From the NCBI GenBank assembly GCA_031296755.1, contig JAUMMZ010000040.1:1-30264 (forward strand): a stretch of 30,264 bases of DNA. The letters run 5' to 3'. The translations under genes were made by a program, and so were the position numbers. Under the pieces are notes generated by a model. That model searched no databases. It was not told where the DNA came from and worked only from the letters and a program-made list of their open reading frames with translations. How positions within the stretch are numbered: the first letter of the stretch is position 1; each line of letters opens with the position of its first letter. Of the stretch, positions 15,145-22,959 are shown piece after piece. The DNA comes from Collinsella sp. Its GTDB lineage: Bacteria > Actinomycetota > Coriobacteriia > Coriobacteriales > Coriobacteriaceae.

Positions 15145-15774
15145 ATGGCAGCTGCACAGCCGCTTAAGATTCGCATGGTTGCCGGACTTGGCAACCCTGG
15201 CGAGGAATATGCCGAGACCCGTCACAACGCTGGTTTCAAAGCAATCGACGAGCTGGCCCGTCAGGCCGGCGTCACGTACTGGAAAAACCAGGCCGGCGCC
15301 GAGGTCGCGCTCATCAACATCAACGATCCCGAGGAAGAGGGCGGTAAGCGCCAGATTGTACTGGTCAAGCCGCAGTCGTATATGAATACCTCGGGTGGCC
15401 CCATCTCCAAGCTCTGCCGCGAGTACAAGATCAAGGCCGAGGAGCTGCTCGTAATCCACGACGAGCTCGACATTCCCGCCGGCGACGTACGTGTTAAGGT
15501 GGGCGGTGGCCACGCCGGTCACAACGGCCTGCGCTCCATCATCGACAAGATGGGCAGCCGCGACTTCAGCCGCATCCGCACCGGCATCGGCAACCCTCCC
15601 GGCAAGATGGCCGTCGCCGACTACGTTCTTAAGCAGCTGCGCGCCCGCGAGGCCGAGGATTTCCAGGACACCTGCGCCCGCGCGGCCGACGCCGCCGGCC
15701 TGGCGATCGTGCACGGCGTGGTCTATGCCCGCGACCATGTCAACGGCGCCGCCTCCGCCAACGGCAAGCACTAA
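15145..15774 (+). CDS. pth: Peptidyl-tRNA hydrolase
   Basis: Releases tRNA from peptidyl-tRNA that drops off ribosomes. The 209-residue protein has the full signature: GLGNPGEEYAETRHNAGF with catalytic His27, KPQSYMNTSG, HDELDIPAGDVRVK, GGGHAGHNGLRSI and SRIRTGIGNP. AAAGGA lies 5 bases before the ATG at 15145; the ATG at 15139 overlaps that site and is unlikely. The stop TAA is also the first three bases of a 48-bp repeat that recurs at the purF stop. Confidence 0.96.
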   Translation: MAAAQPLKIRMVAGLGNPGEEYAETRHNAGFKAIDELARQAGVTYWKNQAGAEVALININDPEEEGGKRQIVLVKPQSYMNTSGGPISKLCREYKIKAEELLVIHDELDIPAGDVRVKVGGGHAGHNGLRSIIDKMGSRDFSRIRTGIGNPPGKMAVADYVLKQLRAREAEDFQDTCARAADAAGLAIVHGVVYARDHVNGAASANGKH

Positions 15775-15819
15775 AACCTATCATTTAGGAACAGGTTTAT
15801 TTCGGCAGGTTTTACCTGC
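15772..15819 (+). repeat. 48-bp stop-codon repeat, copy at pth
   Basis: Starts TAAAACCT (the TAA is the pth stop) and runs through ACAGGTTTATTT to GGTTTTACCTGC. Its two halves can pair (AAAACCT with AGGTTTT). It matches the copy at the end of purF at 41 of 48 positions by direct comparison. Confidence 0.85.
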
Positions 15820-15880
15820 GGAAACGCCCCAGTTGCGGCATCGCAATCAACCGCGCGCCGACATACATGCATAGCACCCC

Positions 15881-15928
15881 AAATGGGGCCGGCCTCATCA
15901 CAACCCGAGGCCGGCCCCATTTGCCGTT
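15881..15928 (+). terminator. Strong terminator downstream of pth
   Basis: A perfect 16-bp stem (15881-15896 with 15907-15922, beginning AAATGGGGCCGG) with a 10-base loop and a T-rich tail (TTTGCCGTTTT). It ends transcription from pth before the nfn promoter. Confidence 0.9.
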
Positions 15929-15929
15929 T

Positions 15930-15966
15930 TACCTGATAAAACCGACCAAAATAAACCTCTCCCCCT
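15930..15966 (-). repeat. Partial copy of the stop-codon repeat
   Basis: Read on the minus strand it gives GAGAGGTTTATTTTGGTCGG then TTTTATCAGGT, a degenerate copy of the second half of the 48-bp repeat. The TAAAACCT half is missing. It faces the copy at 15772-15819 across the pth terminator. Confidence 0.55.
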
Positions 15967-16037
15967 TTGGTAGGCCGAAGTGGATAAACCCCGCTCCCAA
16001 CCGCCGAAGACACACGTAAACGGCATGTCCATGAGGG

Positions 16038-16148
16038 TATAATTTGCACCGTATGTCTGCACAACGCCTGTGCGCGTACGGTTTTACTCGGGCTACCGTC
16101 CATTTCCGTGGAGGCACGGTTCGGCAGCCCTAACAAGAGAGGGGTTCT
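16038..16148 (+). promoter_or_regulatory. Probable nfn promoter -10 box and structured leader
   Basis: TATAAT at 16038-16043 has no good -35 match. The 100 bases that follow can fold: CCGTA (16050-16054) and GCAC pair with GTGC and TACGG, and GGGCT (about 16090) pairs with AGCCC (about 16130) around a CCGT...ACGG inner stem. I do not recognise a known riboswitch class. The leader ends in GAGAGGGG, the nfnA ribosome binding site. Confidence 0.4.
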
Positions 16149-16988
16149 ATGTATAAGATCCTGGAGAAGACGCAGTTCTCGGAGAAGGTGTTCAAGTTCC
16201 GCATCGAGGCGCCTGCAATCGCCAAGCATGCGCACGCTGGACAGTTCCTCATGGTTCGCGCCAACGAGACGGGCGAGCGTGTCCCGTTTACCCTGGCCGG
16301 CTGGAACGGTGACGAGGGCTGGGTCGAGTTCATCTTCATGGTGATCGGCAAGACCACCGAGATGCTTTCCACCTACGAGGCCGGCGAGTCGCTGCGCGAC
16401 GTCGTGGGCCCGCTGGGCGTTCCCACCGAGATGGCTGAGGGCCCCTGCGCCGTCATTGGCGGCGGCGTCGGCCTGGCAATTGCCTTCCCGGTCGCCAAGC
16501 ACCTGGTCGAGACCGGCCACGAGGTGCACGCCATCATGGGCGCCCGCACCAAGGACCTCCTGCTTATGGAGGACCAGTTCCGCGAGCTCCTCGACGAGGA
16601 CCACATCCACATCACCACTGACGACGGCTCCTACGGCGAGCAGGGCGTTGTCACCGCTCCGCTGGAGCGCCTGCTGCAGGACAAGGCCGTGAGCCAGGTC
16701 TTCTGCGTCGGCCCCGTTCCGATGATGAAGTTCTCGACCCTCACCGCCCAGAAATACGACACCCCCATCACCGCGTCCCTCAACCCCATCATGGTTGACG
16801 GCACCGGTATGTGCGGCTGCTGCCGCGTCGAGGTGGGCGGCGTGACCAAGTTCGCTTGCGTCGACGGCCCCGACTTCGATGCCACCCTGGTCGACTGGGA
16901 TGACCTTCGTGCCCGCCAGGCCGCTTACCGTTCCGAAGAGGGCGAGTCCCTCAAGGCCTATGAGGAAAAGAGCTGCGCATGCCACTAG
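16149..16988 (+). CDS. nfnA: NADH-dependent ferredoxin:NADP+ oxidoreductase, small subunit
   Basis: A 279-residue FAD/NAD-binding protein of the sulfide/dihydroorotate dehydrogenase-like family. It has an N-terminal flavin-binding barrel (RVPFTLAGW is the FAD motif), the nucleotide-binding segment AVIGGGVGLAIAFPVAK, and a C-terminal [2Fe-2S] cysteine cluster (MCGCCR...FACVDGPDF). With nfnB it matches the NfnAB transhydrogenase of anaerobes, which couples NADH and reduced ferredoxin to NADP+ reduction. Some annotations call this pair glutamate synthase subunits; no glutamine amidotransferase gene is present here. GAGAGGGG sits 4 bases before the ATG. It overlaps nfnB by 10 bases. Confidence 0.88.
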   Translation: MYKILEKTQFSEKVFKFRIEAPAIAKHAHAGQFLMVRANETGERVPFTLAGWNGDEGWVEFIFMVIGKTTEMLSTYEAGESLRDVVGPLGVPTEMAEGPCAVIGGGVGLAIAFPVAKHLVETGHEVHAIMGARTKDLLLMEDQFRELLDEDHIHITTDDGSYGEQGVVTAPLERLLQDKAVSQVFCVGPVPMMKFSTLTAQKYDTPITASLNPIMVDGTGMCGCCRVEVGGVTKFACVDGPDFDATLVDWDDLRARQAAYRSEEGESLKAYEEKSCACH

Positions 16989-18388
16989 TTAACGGTCGTT
17001 TCGTTGCCGATATGAAGTCGCCCCGCACCCCCGATAACGAGGAGCCGGCTGCCGAGCGCGCCTGCGACTTCCGCCCCGTCGACAAGGGCTTCACCGAGGA
17101 GATGGCGCTGGCCGAGGCCGAGCGCTGCCTCAACTGCAAGAAGCCGTTCTGTGTTGAGGGCTGCCCTGTCAACATCAACATCCCCCGCTTTATCGAGCAG
17201 ATCCGCGCGAAGGACTTCGGCGGCGCCCTCGATACCATCCGCGAGGACTCCATGCTTCCCGCCATCTGCGGCCGCGTCTGCCCGCAGGAGAACCAGTGCG
17301 AGGGCAAGTGCATCCGTGGTAAGAAGTCCGAGCCCGTGGCCATCGGCCAGCTCGAGCGCTTCCTGGGTGACCGCCCCGAGCTCGCCTCCACGCCCAAGAT
17401 GGCTCCCAAGAACGGCAAGAAGGTCGCCGTCGTGGGCTCTGGCCCGTCCGGCATCACCTGCGCCGGCGAGCTCGCCCGCAATGGCTTTGACGTCACCGTC
17501 TTTGAGGCTTTCTTCACCGGCGGCGGCGTGCTGGTCTACGGCATCCCCGAGTTCCGTCTGCCCAAGGCGGTCGTCAAGCGCGAGATTGACGGCCTGGAGG
17601 ACATGGGCGTCAAGTTTGAGTACAACTCCGTCGTGGGCAACATGGCCACGGCCGAGGAGCTGTTCGAGCAGGGCTTCGACGCCATCTACGTGGCGACCGG
17701 CGCTGGCCTGCCCAAGTTCCTCAACGTCCCCGGCGAGAACCTGCCCAACGTCTTCTTCGCAAACGAGTACCTCACCCGCGTGAACCTGATGAAGGCCAAC
17801 AAGTTCCCCGAGTACGACACCCCCACCAAGCACGGCAAGAACGTCGTCGTCTTTGGTGGCGGCAACGTGGCTATGGACGCCGTCCGTACCGCCAAGCGTC
17901 TGGGCGCCGAGCACGCCATCATCGCTTACCGCCGTACCGAGGACGAGATGCCCTGCCGTCGCGCCGAGCTGCACCATGCTAAGGCCGAGGGCGTCGAGGT
18001 TCTGCCGCTCGTCTCCCCGCTCGAGTTTGTCGCTGGCGAGGACGGCTCCGTGTGCGCCGTCAAGGTCCAGAAGATGGAGCTCGGCGAGCCCGACGAGTCC
18101 GGCCGTCGTCGCCCGGTGCCCATCGAGGGCGCCATCGAGGAGATTCCCTGCGACGTCGCAATCTCGGCTATCGGTACCAACGCCAACCCCTTCGCAAAGA
18201 AGATCGGCGGCAAGATGGAGCTCAACAAGTGGGGCTACATCGTCGCCGACGAGGAGACCGGCCAGACCACCGATCCCCGCATCTGGGCCGGCGGCGACAT
18301 CGTCACCGGTGCCGCTACGGTCATTCTGGCGATGGGCGCCGGCAAGAAGGCCGCCGCTTCCATCACCAAGAGCCTGCTGGGCGAGTAA
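16979..18388 (+). CDS. nfnB: NADH-dependent ferredoxin:NADP+ oxidoreductase, large subunit
   Basis: A 469-residue flavoprotein of the GltD/NfnB family. The N-terminus carries two [4Fe-4S] cysteine groups (CLNCKKPFCVEGCP and CGRVCPQENQCEGKC). FAD binds at GSGPSGITCAGELA, NADPH at GGGNVAMDAVRTAKRLGA, and the C-terminal FAD contact is GGDIVTGAATVILAMGAGK. The length is normal for NfnB. The ATG lies inside the last codons of nfnA, so translation is coupled and the two subunits are made together. Confidence 0.9.
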   Translation: MPLVNGRFVADMKSPRTPDNEEPAAERACDFRPVDKGFTEEMALAEAERCLNCKKPFCVEGCPVNINIPRFIEQIRAKDFGGALDTIREDSMLPAICGRVCPQENQCEGKCIRGKKSEPVAIGQLERFLGDRPELASTPKMAPKNGKKVAVVGSGPSGITCAGELARNGFDVTVFEAFFTGGGVLVYGIPEFRLPKAVVKREIDGLEDMGVKFEYNSVVGNMATAEELFEQGFDAIYVATGAGLPKFLNVPGENLPNVFFANEYLTRVNLMKANKFPEYDTPTKHGKNVVVFGGGNVAMDAVRTAKRLGAEHAIIAYRRTEDEMPCRRAELHHAKAEGVEVLPLVSPLEFVAGEDGSVCAVKVQKMELGEPDESGRRRPVPIEGAIEEIPCDVAISAIGTNANPFAKKIGGKMELNKWGYIVADEETGQTTDPRIWAGGDIVTGAATVILAMGAGKKAAASITKSLLGE

Positions 18389-18416
18389 TCACCTACAGCG
18401 TTAGCCATCAAACGGC

Positions 18417-18457
18417 AAAGTCCCCGTCGAGCACACGCCCGGCAGGGACTTTTTTTA
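18417..18457 (+). terminator. Terminator of nfnAB
   Basis: AAAGTCCC (18417-18424) pairs with GGGACTTT, with partly pairing bases in the loop, followed by seven T residues (18451-18457). Confidence 0.9.
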
Positions 18458-18470
18458 TGTTGGCCGCCCG

Positions 18471-18506
18471 ACCACCATAAAGGGGCGGCGCCTTCGTGGT
18501 GGTTTT
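18471..18506 (+). terminator. Second stem-loop after nfnAB
   Basis: ACCACCA (18471-18477) pairs with TGGTGGT (18497-18503), with a GC-rich loop that pairs further and a TTTT tail. It may back up the first terminator or serve the opposing kinase-like gene, whose stop is at 18513. Confidence 0.5.
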
Positions 18507-18512
18507 AGTCGG

Positions 18513-19136
18513 TTAGTCTTCGAGCTGCGCCACCTTGTAGCGGTAGGCGGCGGCAATAACGTCTTTGCAACCCTCGCGGCCCAGCTTGGCGCGGTTGACG
18601 ACGATGTCTTTACCGCTCGTCATCTTCCACTTTCCGGCACTGTAGCGCTTATAGAACGCCTCGCGCGCCTTCTGCTGCTGCTTGACCAGCTTGGCGCCCT
18701 TCTTTTTGTTGAGGCCGCGCTTCTTGCGCACGATCTCGACGCGGTCCTCAAAGGGCGCAGTCACCAGCACGGCGATGTGGTTGGGGTTGTTGCGCAGCAG
18801 ATAATCGGACAGACGGCCTTCGATAATGCAGCTCTCGGTCTCACCCAGATCCAAAATCACCTGGCTCATCTTTTGGAACAACTTGTCCGAGTACGAACGC
18901 GCATCGTAGCGGTCGGGCAGAAACGCCATGTTCTCCACGGCCAGGCGCTCGTCGTAGGCGGCCATCTTGTCGAGCGACTCGCCCGCGCGCAGCGAAGCAC
19001 GCACCAGCAGCTCGTTATCGTACAGCGGAATCCCCAGCTCATCGGCGAGGATACGACCAATCTCGTGGCCCTCGGCGCCAAAGTCGCGCGCGATGGTAAT
19101 GACCACAGGATTCTTCTTATTCTCCAGATCGCTCAT
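18513..19136 (-). CDS. Cytidylate kinase-like protein
   Basis: A 207-residue protein of the cytidylate kinase-like family (Pfam Cytidylate_kin2 type). It opens with VVITIARDFGAEGHEIGRILADELGIPLYDNELL, where the P-loop is the family's relaxed G-x-x-G-x-x-I/G form rather than classical GxxGxGK. It continues with CIIEGRLSDYLLRN and a Lys/Arg-rich lid (KKRGLNKKKGAK). The family's substrate is not established, so CMP kinase activity is not claimed. AAGGA lies about 7 bases before the ATG at 19136; an upstream frame to 19181 lacks such a site. It follows the ABC importer genes in the same direction. Confidence 0.85.
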   Translation of the reverse strand: MSDLENKKNPVVITIARDFGAEGHEIGRILADELGIPLYDNELLVRASLRAGESLDKMAAYDERLAVENMAFLPDRYDARSYSDKLFQKMSQVILDLGETESCIIEGRLSDYLLRNNPNHIAVLVTAPFEDRVEIVRKKRGLNKKKGAKLVKQQQKAREAFYKRYSAGKWKMTSGKDIVVNRAKLGREGCKDVIAAAYRYKVAQLED

Positions 19137-19153
19137 CGCGATTCCTTTCTCTA

Positions 19154-19182
19154 TGTGACAAAGGGGCTGTCCCTTTGCCACA
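19154..19182. repeat. GGGAC-type stem-loop after the importer operon
   Basis: TGTGACAAAGGGG pairs with the inverted half CCCTTTGCCACA (one mismatch). It starts two bases beyond the permease stop codon and there is no T run. It contains GGGACAG on the minus strand, linking it to the GGGGAC repeat group. Confidence 0.75.
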
Positions 19183-19184
19183 TT

Positions 19185-19823
19185 CTACGCTGCCACCATT
19201 CGCCTCTGATATGCGCGAACCAGCAACGAGATACCAAAGTTGAGCACAAAGTACATCGCAAACACCAGGCCGTAGAGCATAAGCACCTGCGACAGGTCGA
19301 TCGCGTGGGCCATCACGACATTTGCCGTGTACATGAGCTCGGCCACGTTAATGCCCGAAAGATACGAGCTGTCCTTGATGACGGTCGTGCACTGGCTAAA
19401 CAGCGCCGGAATGATCGTCTTAAACGTCTGCGGCAGGATGATATAGCGCATGGTGGCAAAGAAGCCAAAGCCCTGGCTCTGCGCCGCCTCAAACTGGCCA
19501 CGCGGAATCGAGTTGAGACCGCCGCGCACAATCTCGGCCATAACAGCGCTGGTAAACAGCGTAAAGGCGATGGTCGAAATCACAATGTCCAAACCCTGCA
19601 CCGTAAAGTAGATAAACAGGATCCACAGCAGGTTTGGCGTGCAACGGAACAGCTCGATATAGGCGCTCACCAAAATACGGAACGGGCGGGGCGCATAGCT
19701 CTTGACGAGCGCCAGCACCGTGCCAAAGATGAGCGAGAAAAAGATTGACAGCGCCGAGATCTCGATCGTCTTAACAAAGCCGCCCCAAATGTAGAGCGGG
19801 TTGGTCGCGTTGAAGATTTCCAT
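19185..19823 (-). CDS. Polar amino-acid ABC transporter permease (second)
   Basis: A 212-residue HisM/GlnP-type permease. It has an N-terminal segment GGFVKTIEISALSIFFSLIFGTVLAL, the FRCTPNLLWILF segment typical of these permeases, and the coupling-helix motif EIVRGGLNSIPRGQFEAAQSQGF that docks onto the ATPase. The ATG lies 3 bases beyond the stop of the first permease, so the two are co-translated and form the heterodimeric channel. It is the last gene of the importer operon. Confidence 0.9.
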   Translation of the reverse strand: MEIFNATNPLYIWGGFVKTIEISALSIFFSLIFGTVLALVKSYAPRPFRILVSAYIELFRCTPNLLWILFIYFTVQGLDIVISTIAFTLFTSAVMAEIVRGGLNSIPRGQFEAAQSQGFGFFATMRYIILPQTFKTIIPALFSQCTTVIKDSSYLSGINVAELMYTANVVMAHAIDLSQVLMLYGLVFAMYFVLNFGISLLVRAYQRRMVAA

Positions 19824-19826
19824 GCG

Positions 19827-20573
19827 CTAGGCCTCCTCTACGTTGTCGAGCCCCAGCTCGGCCAGGCTCACGCCGCGCGGACGCTCCTTGGAGCGGCGCT
19901 CGAGCCACTGCACCAGCATGGCGAGCGGAAAGCAGATGATGAAGTACATAAGGCAGCAGACGATGTATCCCTGCAGGTAACCGTACAGACTCACAAAGTT
20001 GTCGGAACGGTACATAAGGTCGCCGCCGGCCACAAGTGCCAGCACCGACGTGTTCTTGACCAGGTTGAGCGCCTGGTTACACAGCGGCGGCAGAATGATC
20101 TTGAACGTCTGGGGTAGCACGATGTACCAGTACGCCTGCGCACGGGTGAAGCCCTGGCTCTGGGCCGCCTCCATCTGACCGCGCGGAACCGCCTCGATAC
20201 CAGTGCGGATGACCTCCGAAATGTAGGCCGCGTGATACAGGCCCACACCCAAGAAGCCCAGCACGAACGGCGCGATGCGCACCGGCTGGTCGGCACCGGT
20301 TATGGCCTGCAAAAACCGCGGACCGGCCATGTACATAAAGAGCACCTGCACGGGCAACGGGGTGTTCTGGTAAAACTCCACGTACACGCGGCTTATGGCG
20401 CGCAGCACGCGCGAACGGGTGGTAGAGAACACGCCCAGCAGCGTGCCCAGCACCAGCGACAGCAGCAGACCGGCAACGACCACCTGCAGCGTCACGCCAA
20501 AGCCCTCCCAGAAGGGCCCCATGTTTTGAAATGTCGTCGACCAGCGGTCGGCGTCAAACAATCCTTCGAGCAT
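19827..20573 (-). CDS. Polar amino-acid ABC transporter permease (first)
   Basis: A 248-residue HisQ/GltJ-type permease. It has GFGVTLQVVVAGLLLSLVLGTLLG at the N-terminus, FYQNTPLPVQVLFMY, and the coupling motif EVIRTGIEAVPRGQMEAAQSQGF. The C-terminus is a charged cytoplasmic tail. The ATG at 20573 has AAGGA 6 bases upstream; 23 further in-frame codons overlap the binding-protein gene end and are not used. It lies 25 bases beyond the binding-protein stop. Confidence 0.9.
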   Translation of the reverse strand: MLEGLFDADRWSTTFQNMGPFWEGFGVTLQVVVAGLLLSLVLGTLLGVFSTTRSRVLRAISRVYVEFYQNTPLPVQVLFMYMAGPRFLQAITGADQPVRIAPFVLGFLGVGLYHAAYISEVIRTGIEAVPRGQMEAAQSQGFTRAQAYWYIVLPQTFKIILPPLCNQALNLVKNTSVLALVAGGDLMYRSDNFVSLYGYLQGYIVCCLMYFIICFPLAMLVQWLERRSKERPRGVSLAELGLDNVEEA

Positions 20574-20598
20574 TTGATTCCTTCCTTGGACGATGCGC

Positions 20599-21474
20599 CT
20601 ATACAAGACCCCAGGTCTTGACCTCTTGGTCGAGCCAGCCATCGGCCAGGCGATCGCAAATCACCTGATCGACCACGGCCGAAAGGTCGCAGCCCTTCTT
20701 GGTCGCCACGCCGTAGCCCTGCTCGCCAAACTTGACCTCGGGCTGCAGCAGCTCAACGGTCTCGTTCATGTAACCGGCCAGCGTGGAGCGGTCCATGGCA
20801 AAGACGTCGATATTGCCAGCGTCGAGCGAACTCTTGATGATGGGGTAGCCGCTAAAGGCCCTAAACTCGGGCTTACAGCTAAAGCCGTTGTCCTTGATCA
20901 TCTGCTCGATCAGGCTCTGCGTGGTGGCGCCCTGGCTCACGCCAATGACCTTGCCATCCAAATCCTCAATCGAGGTAAAGCCCGAACGCTTCTTGACCAT
21001 GAGTCCCACGTAGTCGGTGCGGTACGGCGTCGAGAAATCCCAGCTCTTCTTGCGCTCGTCGGTGATGGTGTAGGTCGCCGCGACCACGTCGAGTTGGCCG
21101 TTATCGATCAGCGGACCGCGCGTCTTGGGCGTTACGTCGGTAAACTCGACTAGCTCCTGGGCGCGGGCCTCCTTGTAGCTCACGCCAAAGACGGCAGCGG
21201 CGATCTGGTAGCACAAATCGACTTCCATGCCCTCAAAGCGGCCCTTGGCGGTGTCGTAATAGCCATAGCCGGGAACGTCCTTCTTAACGCCGGCATTCAG
21301 ATGGCCACGCGACTTGATGGCCGCAAGCTTGGACCCCTTGTCGGAGTCCTCGCCGCTGGTGGAGTTGTCGCAACCGGTAAGCGCGGTCCCCGTCAGCGCA
21401 AGCATGCCGGCGCCAGCCAACTGCAAAAAGCGACGGCGCGACACGGCCGCCCTCGTCATATCCGTCATGTCCAT
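20599..21474 (-). CDS. Amino-acid ABC transporter substrate-binding lipoprotein
   Basis: A 291-residue solute-binding protein of the polar amino-acid family (FEGMEVDLCYQIAAAVFG, ATYTITDERKKSWDFSTPY, VIGVSQGATTQ, DVFAMDRSTLAGY). The signal peptide combines a twin-arginine motif (SRRRFLQ) with a lipobox (LTGC), so it looks like a Tat-exported lipoprotein. Related binding proteins more often use the Sec route. Glutamate, aspartate or a related polar amino acid is the likely ligand, by family. ATG at 21474 was chosen over the adjacent GTG at 21477; no strong ribosome site is visible. It begins 8 bases after the ATPase gene. Confidence 0.9.
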   Translation of the reverse strand: MDMTDMTRAAVSRRRFLQLAGAGMLALTGTALTGCDNSTSGEDSDKGSKLAAIKSRGHLNAGVKKDVPGYGYYDTAKGRFEGMEVDLCYQIAAAVFGVSYKEARAQELVEFTDVTPKTRGPLIDNGQLDVVAATYTITDERKKSWDFSTPYRTDYVGLMVKKRSGFTSIEDLDGKVIGVSQGATTQSLIEQMIKDNGFSCKPEFRAFSGYPIIKSSLDAGNIDVFAMDRSTLAGYMNETVELLQPEVKFGEQGYGVATKKGCDLSAVVDQVICDRLADGWLDQEVKTWGLV

Positions 21475-21482
21475 CACCGCGC

Positions 21483-22214
21483 CTAGTGCAGAATCTTGGA
21501 CAGGAACTCGCGGCAGCGCGGGTTCTCGGGGTTATCGAAGAAGTGCTCGGGTGTGCCCTCCTCCAGGATGCGGCCGTCCTCCATAAAGATGACGCGGTCG
21601 GCCACCTGGCGCGCAAAGCCCATCTCGTGCGTCACGCAGATCATGGTGATGTCCTCCTGCGCAAGCTCAATCATAACGTCAAGGACTTCCTGGACCATCT
21701 CGGGGTCGAGTGCCGAGGTCGGCTCGTCAAACAGGATGATGGGCTGCTTGGTGCACAGGGCACGAGCGATGGCGATGCGCTGCTGCTGACCGCCCGAGAG
21801 ATTCTGCGGATACTCGCCGGCCTTATGCGCCATGCCAACGCGCTTGAGCGCGGCGATGGCGATCTCGGTCGCCTCCTCCTTGCTCTTCTTTTGCAGTTTG
21901 ATGGGCGCGAGCGTCAGGTTGCCCAGCACCGTCATGTTGGGATACAGGTTGAACTGCTGAAACACCATGGAACTATACTTGCGAGCCATCTCCAGGTGAT
22001 TCTTTTTGGTGAGCGGCGTACCGTCGATGACAACCTCGCCCGACGTGGGCTCCTCCAGATAATCGACGCAACGGATGAGCGTCGACTTACCCGAACCGGA
22101 CGGCCCGATCATTACGAGCTTCTCGCCGCGTTTGACGGTGAGGTTGATATCTTTGAGCACATGCAGGTCGCCAAAGTACTTGTTGAGATGCTTGATCTCG
22201 ATCATGTCTGCCAT
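21483..22214 (-). CDS. Polar amino-acid ABC transporter ATPase (GlnQ-type)
   Basis: A 243-residue ATPase with Walker A GPSGSGKST (38-46), Q-loop FQQFNLYPNMTVLGN, signature LSGGQQQR, Walker B ILFDEPTSALDPE and switch His in VTHEMGFAR. It matches the HisP/GlnQ family along its whole length. GAAGGG lies about 7 bases before the ATG. It is the first gene of the four-gene importer operon (ATPase, binding protein, two permeases). A TACAAT-like -10 box lies upstream at about 22250 without a convincing -35. Confidence 0.93.
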   Translation of the reverse strand: MADMIEIKHLNKYFGDLHVLKDINLTVKRGEKLVMIGPSGSGKSTLIRCVDYLEEPTSGEVVIDGTPLTKKNHLEMARKYSSMVFQQFNLYPNMTVLGNLTLAPIKLQKKSKEEATEIAIAALKRVGMAHKAGEYPQNLSGGQQQRIAIARALCTKQPIILFDEPTSALDPEMVQEVLDVMIELAQEDITMICVTHEMGFARQVADRVIFMEDGRILEEGTPEHFFDNPENPRCREFLSKILH

Positions 22215-22321
22215 GAATGTCCCTTCCCTGCGTTTACACGAGCTGAACTATTGTACGGAAAGAACCACGTTTCCGCAGCCCACACTACATTCCCGTAAAG
22301 AACCCGCAACCTTTAACCCAC

Positions 22322-22386
22322 TCATTGGGGACGGGCTTAAATGAGTACCCGCTCATTGGGCACTCATTTAAGCCCGTCCCCAATGA
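22322..22386. repeat. Perfect 25-bp inverted repeat, GGGGAC type
   Basis: TCATTGGGGACGGGCTTAAA and five further bases (22322-22346) are perfectly repeated in inverse at 22362-22386, with a 15-base spacer. It lies between the terminator of the YqeY gene and the importer operon, so it is not an obvious terminator. Confidence 0.95.
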
Positions 22387-22400
22387 TTGCCCAGCCCAGC

Positions 22401-22436
22401 AAAAAGGGGCGCGACCGCAATGGTCACGTCCCCTTA
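22401..22436 (-). terminator. Terminator of the YqeY-type gene
   Basis: On the minus strand AAGGGGAC-GTGACC pairs with GGTC-GC-CCCTT with small internal bulges, followed by TTTTTG. It lies about 25 bases beyond the stop codon. Confidence 0.85.
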
Positions 22437-22461
22437 ACATCAACTATGTACCGCTCGGCCC

Positions 22462-22905
22462 TTAAGCCAGCTTTGCTCCGACGATCTTTGCCGCGGCAGG
22501 CTTATCGAAGTTGCCGCCGGTGGCCTTGCCGAGTGCACCCATAACCTGGCCCATCTGCTTCTTGGACGTGGCACCCAGCTCGGCGATAACCTGCTCGATC
22601 AGGGCCTCGAGCTCCTCACCCGAAACCTGCGCGGGCAGCAGGCTCTCCAGAATCTTGACCTGCTCGGTCAGGTTGTCGGTACGCTCTTGGTCGGTACCGG
22701 CCTTGATGGACATCTCCAACGTCTCGCTCGTCTGCTTAATCAAACGCTTGATCATGCTGTTGACGTCTTCCTCGGTCACATCGCGGCGCTCGTTAACCTC
22801 GATATTCTTCACCTCGGCCTTAACCTGGCGAATGATGGACAGGCGAACCTTGTCCTTGGCCTTCATGGCCGCAATCATTTCTTTCTGCAGCTCTTCGTTG
22901 GTCAT
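22462..22905 (-). CDS. GatB/YqeY domain-containing protein
   Basis: A 147-residue protein of the YqeY family, a stand-alone relative of the tRNA-binding tail of GatB. It has the expected helical N-terminus (AMKAKDKVRLSIIRQVKAEVKN), a central helical part and the small C-terminal domain GATSKKQMGQVMGALG. A role in tRNA-dependent amidation or aminoacyl-tRNA handling is suggested by homology only. GAGAGGA lies about 7 bases before the ATG at 22905. It follows the foldase gene, separated by a strong stem. Confidence 0.92.
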   Translation of the reverse strand: MTNEELQKEMIAAMKAKDKVRLSIIRQVKAEVKNIEVNERRDVTEEDVNSMIKRLIKQTSETLEMSIKAGTDQERTDNLTEQVKILESLLPAQVSGEELEALIEQVIAELGATSKKQMGQVMGALGKATGGNFDKPAAAKIVGAKLA

Positions 22906-22928
22906 CTGCAAATCCTCTCTAATAGCGT

Positions 22929-22954
22929 GGGCGGTGCTCGCGCGAGCACCGCCC
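22929..22954. other. Perfect GC-rich palindrome between the foldase and YqeY genes
   Basis: A 26-bp palindrome (GGGCGGTGCTCG followed by its inverse, with GC at the centre) lies 5 bases beyond the foldase stop. There is no T run in either direction. It could partly end transcription or protect the 3' end of the upstream mRNA. Confidence 0.85.
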
Positions 22955-22959
22955 CATGA

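Noticed and set aside
16149..18388. Glutamate synthase (GltB/GltD) instead of NfnAB
   Set aside because: The small subunit is a sulfide/dihydroorotate dehydrogenase-like FAD protein, not a glutamine amidotransferase, and the pair overlaps as NfnAB genes do.
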